This document shows, piece after piece, positions 16,021 through 28,234 of a DNA stretch of 64,000 nucleotides. Position 1 is the stretch's first letter. Each line of letters starts with the position of its first letter. The position numbers and the translations under genes were made by a program. The stretch is taken from the NCBI RefSeq assembly GCF_005280195.1, contig NZ_SZPR01000031.1:159080-223079 (forward strand), written 5' to 3'. The stretch comes from Streptomyces galbus (lineage in GTDB: Bacteria; Actinomycetota; Actinomycetes; Streptomycetales; Streptomycetaceae). The notes beneath the pieces are model-generated. The model was not told where the DNA came from and made no database searches. It was given only the letters and a program-made list of their open reading frames with translations.

Positions 16021-17855
16021 ATGGACTCCCAGACCTCACAGTCATCCCCGGCTCCCGAGCCGCACCGTACGTTCCAGGTCGACCTGCGCGGTCTGGTGGA
16101 CCTGCTCTCCCATCACCTCTACTCCAGTCCCCGGGTCTACCTGCGCGAGCTCCTGCAGAACGCGGTGGACGCCGTCACCGCCCGCCGGGCCGTGGAGCCC
16201 GGCGCCCCGGCCCGGGTGCGCCTGTACCCGGAAGGCGAGGGCGGTGCCGCGCTGCGCGTGGAGGACTCCGGGATCGGGCTGACCGAGTCCGACGTGCACG
16301 AGCTGCTGGCGACCATCGGGCGCAGCTCCAAGCGGGCCGAGGGCCTGCAGGAGGCGCGGTCGGAGTTCCTCGGGCAGTTCGGCATCGGGTTGCTGGCCTG
16401 TTTCGTGGTCGCCGAGCGGATCCGGGTGGTCAGCCGCAGCGCGCGGACCCCGCAGGCCCCGCCGGTGGAGTGGACGGCGCGCGACGACGGCTCGTACACC
16501 GTGCGCACGCTCCCGGACGAGGCCCGCCCCGAACCGGGCACGACCGTGCACCTGGTGGCGCGGGCCGGTGCCGCCGAGTGGCTGGCGCCGGAGCGGGTGC
16601 TGTCCCTGGCGCGGGACTTCGGCTCGCTGCTGCCGTACGACGTGCGGGTGGGCGAGGAGGAGGTCACCGACCTGCCGGCCCCCTGGGACCGGCCCTACGC
16701 CTCGCCCGCGAACCGGCGGGTGGCGCTGGCCCGGCACTGCCGGGCGCTGTTCGGCTTCACGCCGCTGGACTCGGTCGACCTGTCGGTGCCGCTGGCCGGC
16801 ATCCGCGGGGTGGCGTACGTGCTGCCGTCGGCGGTCAGTCCCGCCCAGCGGGCCGGCCACCGGGTGCACCTGAAGGGCATGTTGCTCACCGAGCGGGCCG
16901 AACAGCTCCTGCCCGACTGGGCGTTCTTCGTGCGCTGCGTCCTGGACACCGACAGCCTGCGGCCCACGGCCTCGCGCGAGGCGCTGTACGAGGACGAGAC
17001 GCTGGCCGCCGTGCGGGAGGCGCTCGGCGAGCGGATCAGGTCCTGGCTGACGGGGCTCGCGGCGGGCGACCCGGAGCGGCTGGCGGCGTTCCTGTCCGTG
17101 CACCACCTGGGCGTGAAGTCCCTGGCCCGGCACGATCCGGAGATGCTGCGCACGATGCTGCCGTGGCTGCCGTTCGAGACGACGGACGGGCGGCTGTCGC
17201 TGGAGGAGTTCGCCCAGCGCCACCGCGTCGTGCACTTCACGCGCACGGTGGAGGAGTACCGCCAGGTCGCGCCGATCGCCTCCGCGCAGGGCATCGGCGT
17301 GATCAACGGCGGTTACACCTACGACAGCGAGCTGGTCGAGGCGCTGCCGTCGGTGCGGCCGGGCACGGTGGTCGCCGAGCTGGACGCGGACACGGTCACC
17401 GCGCACCTGGACGCCGTGGACCCCGCGGAGGAGCTGGCGCTGGCGGGGTTCCTGGCGGCGGCGCGGGCCACGCTGGACCCGCTGGGCTGCGACGTGGTGC
17501 TGCGCGCGTTCCACCCGCTGTCGGTGCCCGCGCTGCACCTGGACGACCGGGCGGCCCGGCACGAGCAGGCGCGGGCGCAGGCCGAGGCGCAGGCGGACGA
17601 CCTGTGGGCGGGCATCCTCGGCTCGCTGCGCGGCACCGCGCCCCGCTCGCGCCTGGTGCTCAACCACCTCAACCCGCTGGTGCGGCGCATCAGTTCGCTG
17701 CGGGAGGCGGAACTGATCGGCACCGCGACGGAGTCGCTGTACGGACAGGCGCTGCTGATGGCGCAGCGACCGCTCAGGCCCGCGGACTCGGCGCTGCTGA
17801 ACCGGGCGTTCATCGGCCTGCTGGAGTGGGCCACCCACGGCGAGGAGGGGCGCTG

Positions 17856-17856
<1 letters not shown>
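16021..17856 (+). CDS. Hsp90-family protein (HtpG paralogue)
   Basis: The protein has 611 residues. The GHKL ATPase domain is intact: RELLQNAVDA with Glu43 (water-activating) and Asn47, the ATP-lid motif EDSGIGL at 81-87, TIGRSS near 98-103, and GQFGIGLLACFVVA at 118-131, the Hsp90 hallmark. The middle domain carries RPTASREALYED with the arginine that contacts the ATP gamma-phosphate in HtpG. The C-terminal region is shorter and less typical but retains LNHLNPLVRRI. So it is probably an active ATP-driven chaperone, cytoplasmic, with unknown clients. No clear Shine-Dalgarno precedes the ATG at 16021. The next gene overlaps its stop by one base, coding a giant TPR protein, a class that serves as Hsp90 co-chaperone in eukaryotes. 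Confidence 0.92.
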
Positions 17857-20900
<3,044 letters not shown>

Positions 20901-20935
20901 CGTCCGGGAGCGGACGGCGGCGCGGGGCCGGCGGG

Positions 20936-22705
20936 CTACTCGACGCCGATGAGCAGCAGCGTGCCCTGCCGGCCGCCACGGTAGACCACCGTGTCGACGG
21001 CGAGGTACGCCTCCCGCACCCGGTTCCGCAGGTGCTCGGCGACCTCCTCGGGCGCCTCGTCGCCGAGCACCAGGGTGACCAGCTCGCCGCCCGCCGCGAG
21101 CATGCGGTCCAGGACGGTGCGGGCGGTGTCGGTGACGTCCGCGCCGATCACCGCCACGTCGCCGTCGATCAGGCCGAGGACGTCACCGGCCTGGCAGATG
21201 CCCGCCATGGTCCACGACCGGTGCTCGGCGACGGTGACCTCGGCGTAGCGGGTGGCGCCGGCCGCCGAGGTCATCGCGACGACGTCCTCGTCGAAGCGGC
21301 GGCCGGGCTCGTGCACGGCCAGCGCGGCCAGGCCCTGGACCGCGGACCGGGTGGGGATGAGCGCCACCCGGACGCCCTCGGCGCGGGCCTGCTCGGCCGC
21401 CGCGGCGGCGGTGTGGCGCAGCTCGGCGTCGTTGGGCAGCAGCACCACCTCGCGCGCGTGGGCCCGTCGTACGGCCTGGACCAGCTCGCCGCTGGCGGGC
21501 GGCTCGCCGGGGCGGGCGAGCACGGTGGTCGCGCCGGAGTCGGCGTACAGGCAGGCCAGGCCCTCGCCGGGGACGACGGCGACGACGCCCCGCTGGACGC
21601 GCTCGCGGGGCGGGCGCTCCCCGCGCACGGTGTGCACGTCGTCGGCGCCGAAGTGGGTGATCCGGATGCGGTACGGCCGTCCGGCCTCCAGGCCGGCCTC
21701 GACGGCGGCGCCGGCGTCGTCGACGTGCACGTGGACGTTCCACAGGCCGTCGCCGCCGACCACGACCAGGGAGTCGCCGAGGGCGTCCAGGCGGTCCCGC
21801 AGCCTGGCCACGGCGGTGTCCTCGGCCTCCAGCAGGTAGATGACCTCGTAGGCGGGCCCGTCGCCCTGCTCGCCGTCCGGCGGCTCGCAGGGGTCGATCA
21901 CCGTCCCGGCGTCCGTGTCCGTCGCCGTCCCGCTCGGCGCGCCCTCCTCCGGCGCGGGGCCCGTCCCGGCCGCCGCCACCGCGGCGGGTACCTCCCCCGT
22001 CAACGTCTCCACCAGGGCCCCCAGCACCGCCACCAGCCCGCGCCCGCCCGCGTCGACCACGCCGGACCGCTCCAGGACGGGAAGCTGGGCCGGTGTCCGC
22101 GCGAGGGCCGCGCACGCGCCCCGGTGGGCGGCCCGGGCGACCGCCGCGCAGTCGCCGTCGGCCGTCCGGGCCGCGTCGGCGGCGGCGGAGGCGACGGACA
22201 GCACGGTGCCCTCCACGGGGTGGGCGACGGCCTGCCGGGCGGAGTCGGCCGCGTGCCGCAGGGCCAGGCCGAGGCCCTTGCCGTCGGTGCGGGTGCGGTC
22301 GGGGTCCTCGGCGAGCACCTGGGCCATGCCGCGCAGGAGCTGGGCGAGGATCGTCCCGGAGTTCCCGCGGGCGCCTATGAGCGCGCCGTGCGCCATGGCC
22401 CGCACGGCGTCGGCGAGCGAGGGCGCCGAGGCCGCGCTCGCGACGGGGTCCCCCGGCGCACCACCGCCCGGGACCGCGGGGGCCGCTCCCCCGCCGCGCG
22501 CCTCGTGGCCCGCGAAGACCGCCTCGACGGCCGTCGCGGCCGACTCGACGGTCAGGTACAGGTTGGTGCCGGTGTCCCCGTCCGCGACCGGGTAGACGTT
22601 GATCGCGTCGATCTCCTCACGCGCGCGTCCCAGCGCCCGGAGCGCGAGACCGCACCAGGTGCGCACCGCGAGAGCATCGAGGAATGTCTGCGGCACCTGC
22701 GCCAC
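20936..22705 (-). CDS. DAK2-domain protein, fatty acid kinase subunit A-like (FakA/YloV)
   Basis: The protein has 589 residues. The N-terminal DhaL-like kinase domain shows NVYPVADGDTGTNLY, with the metal/ATP-binding aspartates at 42-45, then ARGNSGTILAQLLRGM and HPVEGTVLSVA. The middle and C-terminal FakA domains follow (VVGGDGLWNVHVHVDD, DVTDTARTVLDRML, LVLGDEAPEE). In Firmicutes FakA with FakB phosphorylates exogenous fatty acids for PlsX/PlsY; in actinobacteria the substrate is unproven. A Pro/Gly/Ala-rich insertion near 300-330 is unusual. The start GTG at 22705 (VAQVPQTF) has AGGAG eight bases upstream; a GTG three codons later is an alternative. It is divergent from rpmB. The RecG-DAK2-L28 neighbourhood is conserved, but here the Hsp90-TPR pair intervenes. 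Confidence 0.9.
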   Translation of the reverse strand: MAQVPQTFLDALAVRTWCGLALRALGRAREEIDAINVYPVADGDTGTNLYLTVESAATAVEAVFAGHEARGGGAAPAVPGGGAPGDPVASAASAPSLADAVRAMAHGALIGARGNSGTILAQLLRGMAQVLAEDPDRTRTDGKGLGLALRHAADSARQAVAHPVEGTVLSVASAAADAARTADGDCAAVARAAHRGACAALARTPAQLPVLERSGVVDAGGRGLVAVLGALVETLTGEVPAAVAAAGTGPAPEEGAPSGTATDTDAGTVIDPCEPPDGEQGDGPAYEVIYLLEAEDTAVARLRDRLDALGDSLVVVGGDGLWNVHVHVDDAGAAVEAGLEAGRPYRIRITHFGADDVHTVRGERPPRERVQRGVVAVVPGEGLACLYADSGATTVLARPGEPPASGELVQAVRRAHAREVVLLPNDAELRHTAAAAAEQARAEGVRVALIPTRSAVQGLAALAVHEPGRRFDEDVVAMTSAAGATRYAEVTVAEHRSWTMAGICQAGDVLGLIDGDVAVIGADVTDTARTVLDRMLAAGGELVTLVLGDEAPEEVAEHLRNRVREAYLAVDTVVYRGGRQGTLLLIGVE

Positions 22706-22827
22706 CTGCGCCTCTCCTTGAGCTGCTGGACGTGGGAGGCAGCGTAGACCGTGAACGGGTCCCTGCCCCAAGGGGGCCGCAGGGCGACGGGCCGGGGACG
22801 GGGCGTCGGCCGACCGTGGTAGTTTCG

Positions 22828-22853
22828 TTGCACGGGCGCAGTCGTTGTATGCT
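22828..22853 (+). promoter_or_regulatory. Possible rpmB promoter
   Basis: TATGCT at 22848-22853 is a good -10. The nearest -35-like hexamer, TTGCAC at 22828-22833, is only 14 bases away, shorter than usual, so the -35 assignment is weak. It lies about 125 bases before rpmB. Confidence 0.3.
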
Positions 22854-22979
22854 GCTCCGGTTGCCCGATCCGATCGGGCTCTCCCCCTGGCAACGCCACT
22901 CAAGATCGCCGATCTCCGGATCGTGGTCCCGGCCTGCCGGGATCAACCGTAAGTGCATCTGAAGTCTTTGGAGTGACCC

Positions 22980-23165
22980 GTGGCTGCCAACTGCGACGTC
23001 TGCGGCAAGGGGCCGGGCTTCGGCAACAACATCTCGCACTCGCACCGCCGTACGTCCCGTCGCTGGAACCCGAACATCCAGCGTGTGCGTACCGTGGTCG
23101 GCGGGACGCCGAAGCGCGTGAACGCTTGCACCTCGTGCATCAAGGCCGGCAAGGTCTCGCGCTGA
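22980..23165 (+). CDS. rpmB: 50S ribosomal protein L28 (zinc-binding form)
   Basis: The protein has 61 residues starting VAANCDVCGKGPGFGNNISHSHRRTSRRW. CDVC (5-8) and CTSC (50-53) give the four zinc-ligand cysteines, so this is the C+ version. Streptomyces also keep cysteine-free L28 paralogues that Zur derepresses in zinc shortage; none is in this window. The GTG start is preceded by GGAG. It is monocistronic, ending in a very strong terminator shared with the convergent thiD gene. Confidence 0.97.
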   Translation: MAANCDVCGKGPGFGNNISHSHRRTSRRWNPNIQRVRTVVGGTPKRVNACTSCIKAGKVSR

Positions 23166-23202
23166 CGCTCAGCTGAGCGCGCGGCCACTGCCGGTTCGCT
23201 GC

Positions 23203-23237
23203 AAAAAGCCGGTCCACCCCAGGTGGACCGGCTTTTT
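23203..23237. terminator. Perfect bidirectional intrinsic terminator
   Basis: A 16-bp perfect stem (AAAAAGCCGGTCCACC and complement) around a CCA loop, with A/T tracts on both flanks. It therefore terminates rpmB on the plus strand and thiD on the minus strand. Confidence 0.95.
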
Positions 23238-23249
23238 GCTGTACCCGCC

Positions 23250-24050
23250 TCAGGCTCCGGGAGTACCCCGCCTGAGTGCCCAGCCGTGGTCCACGGGTCC
23301 GATGCCGGCGCCCAGTGCGAACCCGGCGGCGATCGCCCCGGTGACGTACTCCTTGGCCGCCCGTACCGCCTGAGGCACGGGCTGTCCCTTCGCGAGCTGC
23401 GCCGCGATCGCGGAGGCGAGGGTGCAGCCGGTGCCGTGGGTGTGCCGGTTGTCGAGGCGGGGAGCGCGCAGCCAGTGCTCCTCGGTGCCGTCGGTGAGCA
23501 GGTCCACGGCCTCGCCGGGGAGATGGCCGCCCTTGATCAGCGCCCAGCGCGGGCCGAACGCCAGCACCGCCTGGGCCGCCTCCCGCATCCCGGCCTCCGA
23601 CTCCACCCGCACGCCGGTGAGTTGCGCGACCTCGTCGAGGTTGGGCGTGGCGACGGTGGCGGCCGGGAGCAGTCGGGTGCGCACCGAGTCGAGCGCGGAG
23701 GCGGCCAGCAGCGGGTCGCCGTGCTTGGAGACGCCGACCGGGTCGACGACCGCGGGCACGTCCGTCCCGGCGAGCAACTCGGCGACCGCCTCGACCAGTC
23801 GGGCGGAGGACAGCATGCCGGTCTTCACCGCCCGTACGCCGATGTCGTCCACGACGCTGCGGTACTGGGCCCGCACCGCCTCCACGGGCAGCTCCCAGGC
23901 GCCCTGGACGCCCAGGGAGTTCTGCGCGGTGACCGCCGTGACGACGCTCATGCCGTGCACGCCGAGGGCGAGCATCGTCTTCAGGTCGGCCTGGATCCCG
24001 GCGCCGCCGCCGGAGTCGGAGCCGGCCACCGTGAGGACCGCGGGCCTCAT
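23250..24050 (-). CDS. thiD: Hydroxymethylpyrimidine/phosphomethylpyrimidine kinase
   Basis: ThiD phosphorylates HMP and HMP-P to HMP-PP for thiamine synthesis. The 266-residue ribokinase-fold protein has AGSDSGGGAGIQADLKT near the N-terminus, VVDPVGVSKHG in the middle, and the anion-hole/catalytic motif THGTGCTLASAIAA near 212-225. The ATG at 24050 overlaps the stop of thiL as ATGA, so the two kinases are translationally coupled. Its 3' end faces rpmB across a shared terminator. Confidence 0.95.
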   Translation of the reverse strand: MRPAVLTVAGSDSGGGAGIQADLKTMLALGVHGMSVVTAVTAQNSLGVQGAWELPVEAVRAQYRSVVDDIGVRAVKTGMLSSARLVEAVAELLAGTDVPAVVDPVGVSKHGDPLLAASALDSVRTRLLPAATVATPNLDEVAQLTGVRVESEAGMREAAQAVLAFGPRWALIKGGHLPGEAVDLLTDGTEEHWLRAPRLDNRHTHGTGCTLASAIAAQLAKGQPVPQAVRAAKEYVTGAIAAGFALGAGIGPVDHGWALRRGTPGA

Positions 24051-25015
24051 GACTCGATGTCCCCGCCGAAGTGGTCCCAGCCGCCCTTGCTGGTCCAGGG
24101 CGCCCCGTCGACGGTCACGTGGGGCAGCGCCGAGGGGTTGAGGACCTCGCCGATGACCTTCCAGCGGGCCGGCAGCTTCACGTCCGGCGGGAAGGTCGCC
24201 ACGATGGCGTGGTCCTCTCCCCCGGTCAGCACCCACTGCATGGGGTCGACGCCGACGGCCTGCCCGATGTCGTTCATCTGGGTGGGGATGTCGATGGCGC
24301 CGGAGCGGACGTCGATGCGGACCTTGCTGGCCTCGGCGATGTGCCCGAGGTCGGCGATCAGCCCGTCGCTGACGTCGCACATCGCGGTGGCGCCGAGCGA
24401 GGCGGCCGCCGGGCCCGCGTGGTACGGCGGCTCGGGGCGGCGGTGGGCCTCGACGAAGGCGCGCGGCGAGCGGAAGCCGCGGGAGAGCACCGCGTACCCG
24501 GCCGCGGACCAGCCCAGCCAGCCGGTGACGGCGACCAGGTCGCCGGGGCGGGCGCCGCCCCGGGTGACGGGCTCGTGGTTGCGCAGGTCGCCGAGCGCGG
24601 TGATCGACACCATGATCGTGTCGCCGCGCACGACGTCGCCCCCGACCACGGAGGCGCCGGCCACCTGGCACTCGTCGCGCAGCCCGTCCATCAGCTCCGT
24701 CGGCCAGGTCACCGGGAGTTCGGCGGGCACGACCAGGCCGAGCAGCAGGGCGGTCGGCACGGCGCCCATGGCGGCGATGTCGGCGAGGTTCTGGGCGGCG
24801 GCCTTGCGGCCGACGTCGTAGGCGGTGGACCAGTCGCGCCGGAAGTGCCGGCCCTCCAGCAGGATGTCGGTGCTGGCCACCACCCGGCGGTCGGGCGCGG
24901 AGACCACCGCGGCGTCGTCACCGGGGCCGACCCGCACCGCCGGGGTGGTGGTGAGCCGGGAGGTGAGCTCCCTGATGAGCCCGAACTCGCCGAGCTCACC
25001 AACAGTGCCCTTCAT
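24047..25015 (-). CDS. thiL: Thiamine-monophosphate kinase
   Basis: ThiL uses ATP to make thiamine diphosphate from thiamine monophosphate. The 322-residue AIR-synthase-related protein has GPGDDAAVV (31-39), STDILLEGRHFRRDW, the glycine/aspartate metal site DVSDGLIADLGH, and LTGGEDHAIVATFP near the C-terminus. The ATG at 25015 has AAGGG nearby. It is the first gene of the thiL-thiD pair, divergent from the RAM-domain gene. Confidence 0.96.
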   Translation of the reverse strand: MKGTVGELGEFGLIRELTSRLTTTPAVRVGPGDDAAVVSAPDRRVVASTDILLEGRHFRRDWSTAYDVGRKAAAQNLADIAAMGAVPTALLLGLVVPAELPVTWPTELMDGLRDECQVAGASVVGGDVVRGDTIMVSITALGDLRNHEPVTRGGARPGDLVAVTGWLGWSAAGYAVLSRGFRSPRAFVEAHRRPEPPYHAGPAAASLGATAMCDVSDGLIADLGHIAEASKVRIDVRSGAIDIPTQMNDIGQAVGVDPMQWVLTGGEDHAIVATFPPDVKLPARWKVIGEVLNPSALPHVTVDGAPWTSKGGWDHFGGDIES

Positions 25016-25221
25016 TGCCCTTACGCCCCTTCTGTCCCTGTCCGTGCCCGGTCGCGCGGGACCGGTCCCCTCGATACGGTCGACCTGACCGTGCCCTTCG
25101 CCCCCGCCCGCAGCCCGTCACGCACGCCGTGCTCCCCTCGGGTCTCCCCGCGGCGCGCGACGACGCGGTACCGTGGCGTTCCTTTTCCCCACATGATCCT
25201 CGTGGCCGCCCTGGAGGTTCC

Positions 25222-25455
25222 GTGGTACAGGCGTACATCCTGATCCAGACGGAGGTCGGCAAGGCGTCGACCGTCGCCGAGACGATCGGCAAGATTCCCG
25301 GTGTCGTCCAGGCAGAGGACGTCACCGGTCCCTACGACGTGATCGTGCGGGCCCAGGCCGACACGGTCGACGACCTCGGCCGGATGGTGGTCGCCAAGGT
25401 CCAGCAGGTGGACGGGATCACCCGAACCCTGACCTGCCCGGTCGTGCATCTGTAG
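25222..25455 (+). CDS. Stand-alone Lrp/AsnC ligand-binding (RAM) domain
   Basis: The protein has 77 residues and no DNA-binding helix-turn-helix. VVQAYILIQTEVGKASTVAETIGKI and GPYDVIVRAQADTVDDLGRMV are the beta-alpha-beta RAM fold of Lrp regulators. Such SARD proteins form oligomers that bind amino acids and may modulate full-length Lrp partners. The start is a GTG at 25222 with GGAGG at ideal spacing. It is followed 20 bases later by a lipoprotein gene, probably in the same transcript. Confidence 0.9.
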   Translation: MVQAYILIQTEVGKASTVAETIGKIPGVVQAEDVTGPYDVIVRAQADTVDDLGRMVVAKVQQVDGITRTLTCPVVHL

Positions 25456-25475
25456 CCCCCGTCTACCCTTGGCCG

Positions 25476-25976
25476 GTGAACTCCTTGCGTCACCGGCTCA
25501 TCGGCCTGCCCGCGCTCGCCCTGCTGCTCGTCACCGTCGGCTGCTCCTCGGCAGACGACGGTGCGTCGGCGGCGGTTCCCAGCCCGGACGCGAAAGCCGC
25601 CGCACTGTGCCAGAAACTGGACGGAGTGCTGCCGGCCACGGTGGACGACGAGAGCCGCGAGGATCCCGAGCCCGCGTCCGCGCTGACCGCGGGCTGGGGG
25701 AACCCGGCGATCATACTGCGGTGCGGTGTGCCCCGGCCGCCGAAGATGCTCGATCCCGCGGTGCCCCAGGGCCGCGACGCGGACGCCGTCGCCGGCGGGG
25801 TCGACGGCGTCAACTGGTTGATGGAGAAGGAGAGCGGCGGGGCGTACCGGTACACGACCGCGAGCCGCCTCGCCTACGTCGAGGTGACGGTGCCCGCGGA
25901 CCGGGACAGCTCGGGGGCGCTGGTCGACCTCGCCCCGGCCATCAAGAAGGCGATCCCCGAGGGGATCGCCGACTGA
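25476..25976 (+). CDS. DUF3515-type lipoprotein
   Basis: The protein has 166 residues. The signal sequence with lipobox LLLVTVGCS places the lipidated cysteine near residue 23. The mature part has two further cysteines (in AALCQKL and LRCGVPRP) that could form a disulfide. WLMEKESGGAYRYTT and the repeated aromatic/acidic pattern match DUF3515, an actinobacterial family of unknown function. The start is a GTG. It ends only 19 bases from the convergent ddl stop, with no room for a separate terminator. Confidence 0.82.
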   Translation: MNSLRHRLIGLPALALLLVTVGCSSADDGASAAVPSPDAKAAALCQKLDGVLPATVDDESREDPEPASALTAGWGNPAIILRCGVPRPPKMLDPAVPQGRDADAVAGGVDGVNWLMEKESGGAYRYTTASRLAYVEVTVPADRDSSGALVDLAPAIKKAIPEGIAD

Positions 25977-25995
25977 GTTGCGCGGGTCCGGGCGG

Positions 25996-27153
25996 TCAGC
26001 GCAGGCCGGTGGGGCGGCGCAGCGCGGCCTGGATCAGCCGGTCCACCAACTCCGGGTAGCCGACCCCGCTCGCCTGCCACATCTGCGGGTACATCGAGAT
26101 GGGCGTGAAGCCCGGCATCGTGTTGATCTCGTTGATCACGAACTCCCCGTCCTCGGTGAGGAAGAAGTCCGCGCGCACCAGGCCCTCGCAGCTCGCCGCC
26201 TCGAAGGCGTCCACCGCGAGCCGCTGGACCTCGGCGGTCTCCTCCGGCGTCAGCGGCGCCGGCACCAGGCCCGGGGTGGAGTCGATGTACTTGGCCTCGA
26301 AGTCGTAGTACGCGTGCGTGTCCGGCGGGGGGATCTCGGCGGGCACCGAGGCGCGCGGGCCGTCCTCGAACTCCAGGACGCCGCACTCGATCTCGCGGCC
26401 GCGCAGCGCCGCCTCGACCAGGATCTTCGGGTCGTGGGCCTGGGCCGCGGCGATCGCCTCGTCCAGCCCGGACAGGTCGTCGACCTTGGTGATGCCGATG
26501 GACGAGCCCGCGCGGGCGGGCTTCACGAACAGCGGCCAGCCGTGCTCGCCCGCGAAGTCCACGATCTTCTTGCGGGCCGCGGCCTCGTCCCGGGCCCACT
26601 CGCGGGGCCGGATCACCACGTACGGGCCCACCTTCAGCCCGAAGGAGGTGAACACCCGCTTCATGTACTCCTTGTCCTGGCCCACGGCCGAGGCGAGCAC
26701 GCCCGCCCCGACGTACGGCACGCCGGACAGCTCCAGCAGGCCCTGCAGGGTGCCGTCCTCGCCGTAGGGGCCGTGCAGGACGGGGAAGACGACGTCGACC
26801 TCGCCGAGCGCCTTGGGCACCGACCCGGGCTCGCTGTAGACGACTTCGCGGTTCGCGGGGTCCACGGGCAGGACCACAGCGCCCTCGGCCGACTCGGCGA
26901 GCTCCTCCACGTTCGGCGTACGGCGCTCGGTGATCGCCATGCGCTCGGGCTCGTCCGCGGTGAGCGCCCAGCGGCCGTCCTGGGTGATGCCGATCGGCAG
27001 GACGTCGTATTTCGTCCGGTCGACGGCCTTGAGGACGGCTCCGGCGGTGACCACGGAGATCCCGTGTTCGGAGCTGCGCCCGCCGAACACGACGGCCACG
27101 CGCGGCTTGCGGGACGGCTGCTCAGGGCTCTGGGGGAGGTTCTCGGTGCTCAT
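25996..27153 (-). CDS. ddl: D-alanine--D-alanine ligase
   Basis: Ddl makes the D-Ala-D-Ala dipeptide of peptidoglycan. The 385-residue ATP-grasp protein begins with VAVVFGGRSSEHGISVVTA and contains HGPYGEDGTLQGLLE, KPARAGSSIGI, the catalytic loop AYYDFEAKYIDS with the Tyr-containing omega loop of the D-Ala (vancomycin-sensitive) type, and the metal site EINTMPGFT. This favours D-Ala over D-Lac specificity. The ATG at 27153 has no obvious Shine-Dalgarno. It follows gpsA by 70 bases on the same strand, the usual plsC-gpsA-ddl order. Confidence 0.95.
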   Translation of the reverse strand: MSTENLPQSPEQPSRKPRVAVVFGGRSSEHGISVVTAGAVLKAVDRTKYDVLPIGITQDGRWALTADEPERMAITERRTPNVEELAESAEGAVVLPVDPANREVVYSEPGSVPKALGEVDVVFPVLHGPYGEDGTLQGLLELSGVPYVGAGVLASAVGQDKEYMKRVFTSFGLKVGPYVVIRPREWARDEAAARKKIVDFAGEHGWPLFVKPARAGSSIGITKVDDLSGLDEAIAAAQAHDPKILVEAALRGREIECGVLEFEDGPRASVPAEIPPPDTHAYYDFEAKYIDSTPGLVPAPLTPEETAEVQRLAVDAFEAASCEGLVRADFFLTEDGEFVINEINTMPGFTPISMYPQMWQASGVGYPELVDRLIQAALRRPTGLR

Positions 27154-27223
27154 ATCGCGTTGAGAGTACCCGGTGGTAGGGCCGCGTCCCAGCGTCGGTG
27201 CGCGGCCGAACGAGGGGCGTCGC

Positions 27224-28234
27224 TCAGTGTCGTTCCGGCTTCGCGCTGCGCGACATCAGTTCCTTCACGGCGACCACGGGCGGCTTGCCCTCGTGGACGA
27301 TCGCGACGACCGTCTCGGTGATGGGCATGTCGACGCCGTGGCGGCGGGCCAGGTCCAGTACGGACTCACAGGACTTGACGCCCTCGGCGGTCTGCCGGGT
27401 GACCGCGATGGTCTCCTGGAGGGTCATGCCGCGGCCCAGGTTGGTGCCGAAGGTGTGGTTGCGCGACAGCGGTGAGGAGCAGGTCGCCACCAGGTCGCCC
27501 AGGCCGGCGAGTCCCGCGAAGGTCAGCGGGTCGGCGCCCATGGCCAGGCCCAGCCGGGTCGTCTCGGCGAGGCCGCGGGTGATCAGCGAGCCCTTGGCGT
27601 TGTCGCCGAGGCCCATGCCGTCGGCGATGCCCACGGCGAGGCCGATCACGTTCTTCACGGCGCCGCCGAGTTCGCAGCCGACGACGTCGGTGTTGGTGTA
27701 CGGGCGGAAGTACGGCGTGTGGCAGGCGGCCTGGAGGCGCCGGGCGACCGTCTCGTCGGTGCAGGCGACCACCGCGGCGGCCGGCATGCGGGAGGCGATC
27801 TCCCGGGCCAGGTTGGGGCCGGTGACCACGGCGACCCGGTCCCGGACGACCCCGGCGACGTCCTCGACGACCTCGCTCATCCGCATGGTGGTGCCCAGTT
27901 CGACGCCCTTCATCAGGGAGACGAGCACGGTGTCCGGCGCGAGCAGCGGCGCCCACGCGGCCAGGTTGGCGCGCAGCGTCTGCGAGGGCACGGCGAGGAC
28001 GGTGAAGTCGGCGTCGCGGGCCGCCTCGGCGGGGTCGGCGGTGGCGCGCAGGTTCTCCGGGAGCTCGACGCCGGGAAGGTAGTCGGGGTTGGTCCGCGTG
28101 GAGTTGACCGCGTCGGCGAGCTCGGCGCGGCGCGCCCAGAGCGTCACCTCGCAGCCCGCGTCGGCGAGGACCATGCCGAACGCGGTGCCCCAGGACCCGG
28201 TCCCGAAGACGGCCGCCCTGACGGACTCGCTCAC
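27224..28234 (-). CDS. gpsA: Glycerol-3-phosphate dehydrogenase [NAD(P)+]
   Basis: GpsA reduces dihydroxyacetone phosphate to sn-glycerol-3-phosphate, the phospholipid backbone. The 336-residue protein has the Rossmann motif GTGSWGTAFG near residues 10-19, SLMKGVE, a catalytic lysine region GAVKNVIGLAVGI, and NAKGSLITRGLAE. The GTG start at 28234 overlaps the plsC stop by four bases (GTGA), so acyltransferase and dehydrogenase are translationally coupled. Confidence 0.96.
   Translation of the reverse strand: MSESVRAAVFGTGSWGTAFGMVLADAGCEVTLWARRAELADAVNSTRTNPDYLPGVELPENLRATADPAEAARDADFTVLAVPSQTLRANLAAWAPLLAPDTVLVSLMKGVELGTTMRMSEVVEDVAGVVRDRVAVVTGPNLAREIASRMPAAAVVACTDETVARRLQAACHTPYFRPYTNTDVVGCELGGAVKNVIGLAVGIADGMGLGDNAKGSLITRGLAETTRLGLAMGADPLTFAGLAGLGDLVATCSSPLSRNHTFGTNLGRGMTLQETIAVTRQTAEGVKSCESVLDLARRHGVDMPITETVVAIVHEGKPPVVAVKELMSRSAKPERH

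Noticed and set aside
15837..17855. Extension of the TPR protein upstream through the Hsp90 gene
   Set aside because: The upstream frame has no conserved residues; the ATG at 17856 has a strong ribosome binding site and gives the expected polar N-terminus.
20901..20916. Hairpin CGTCCG-GGAG-CGGACG after the TPR gene as terminator
   Set aside because: Only six pairs and no U tract; too weak to list as a feature, though no better terminator for the Hsp90-TPR operon was found.
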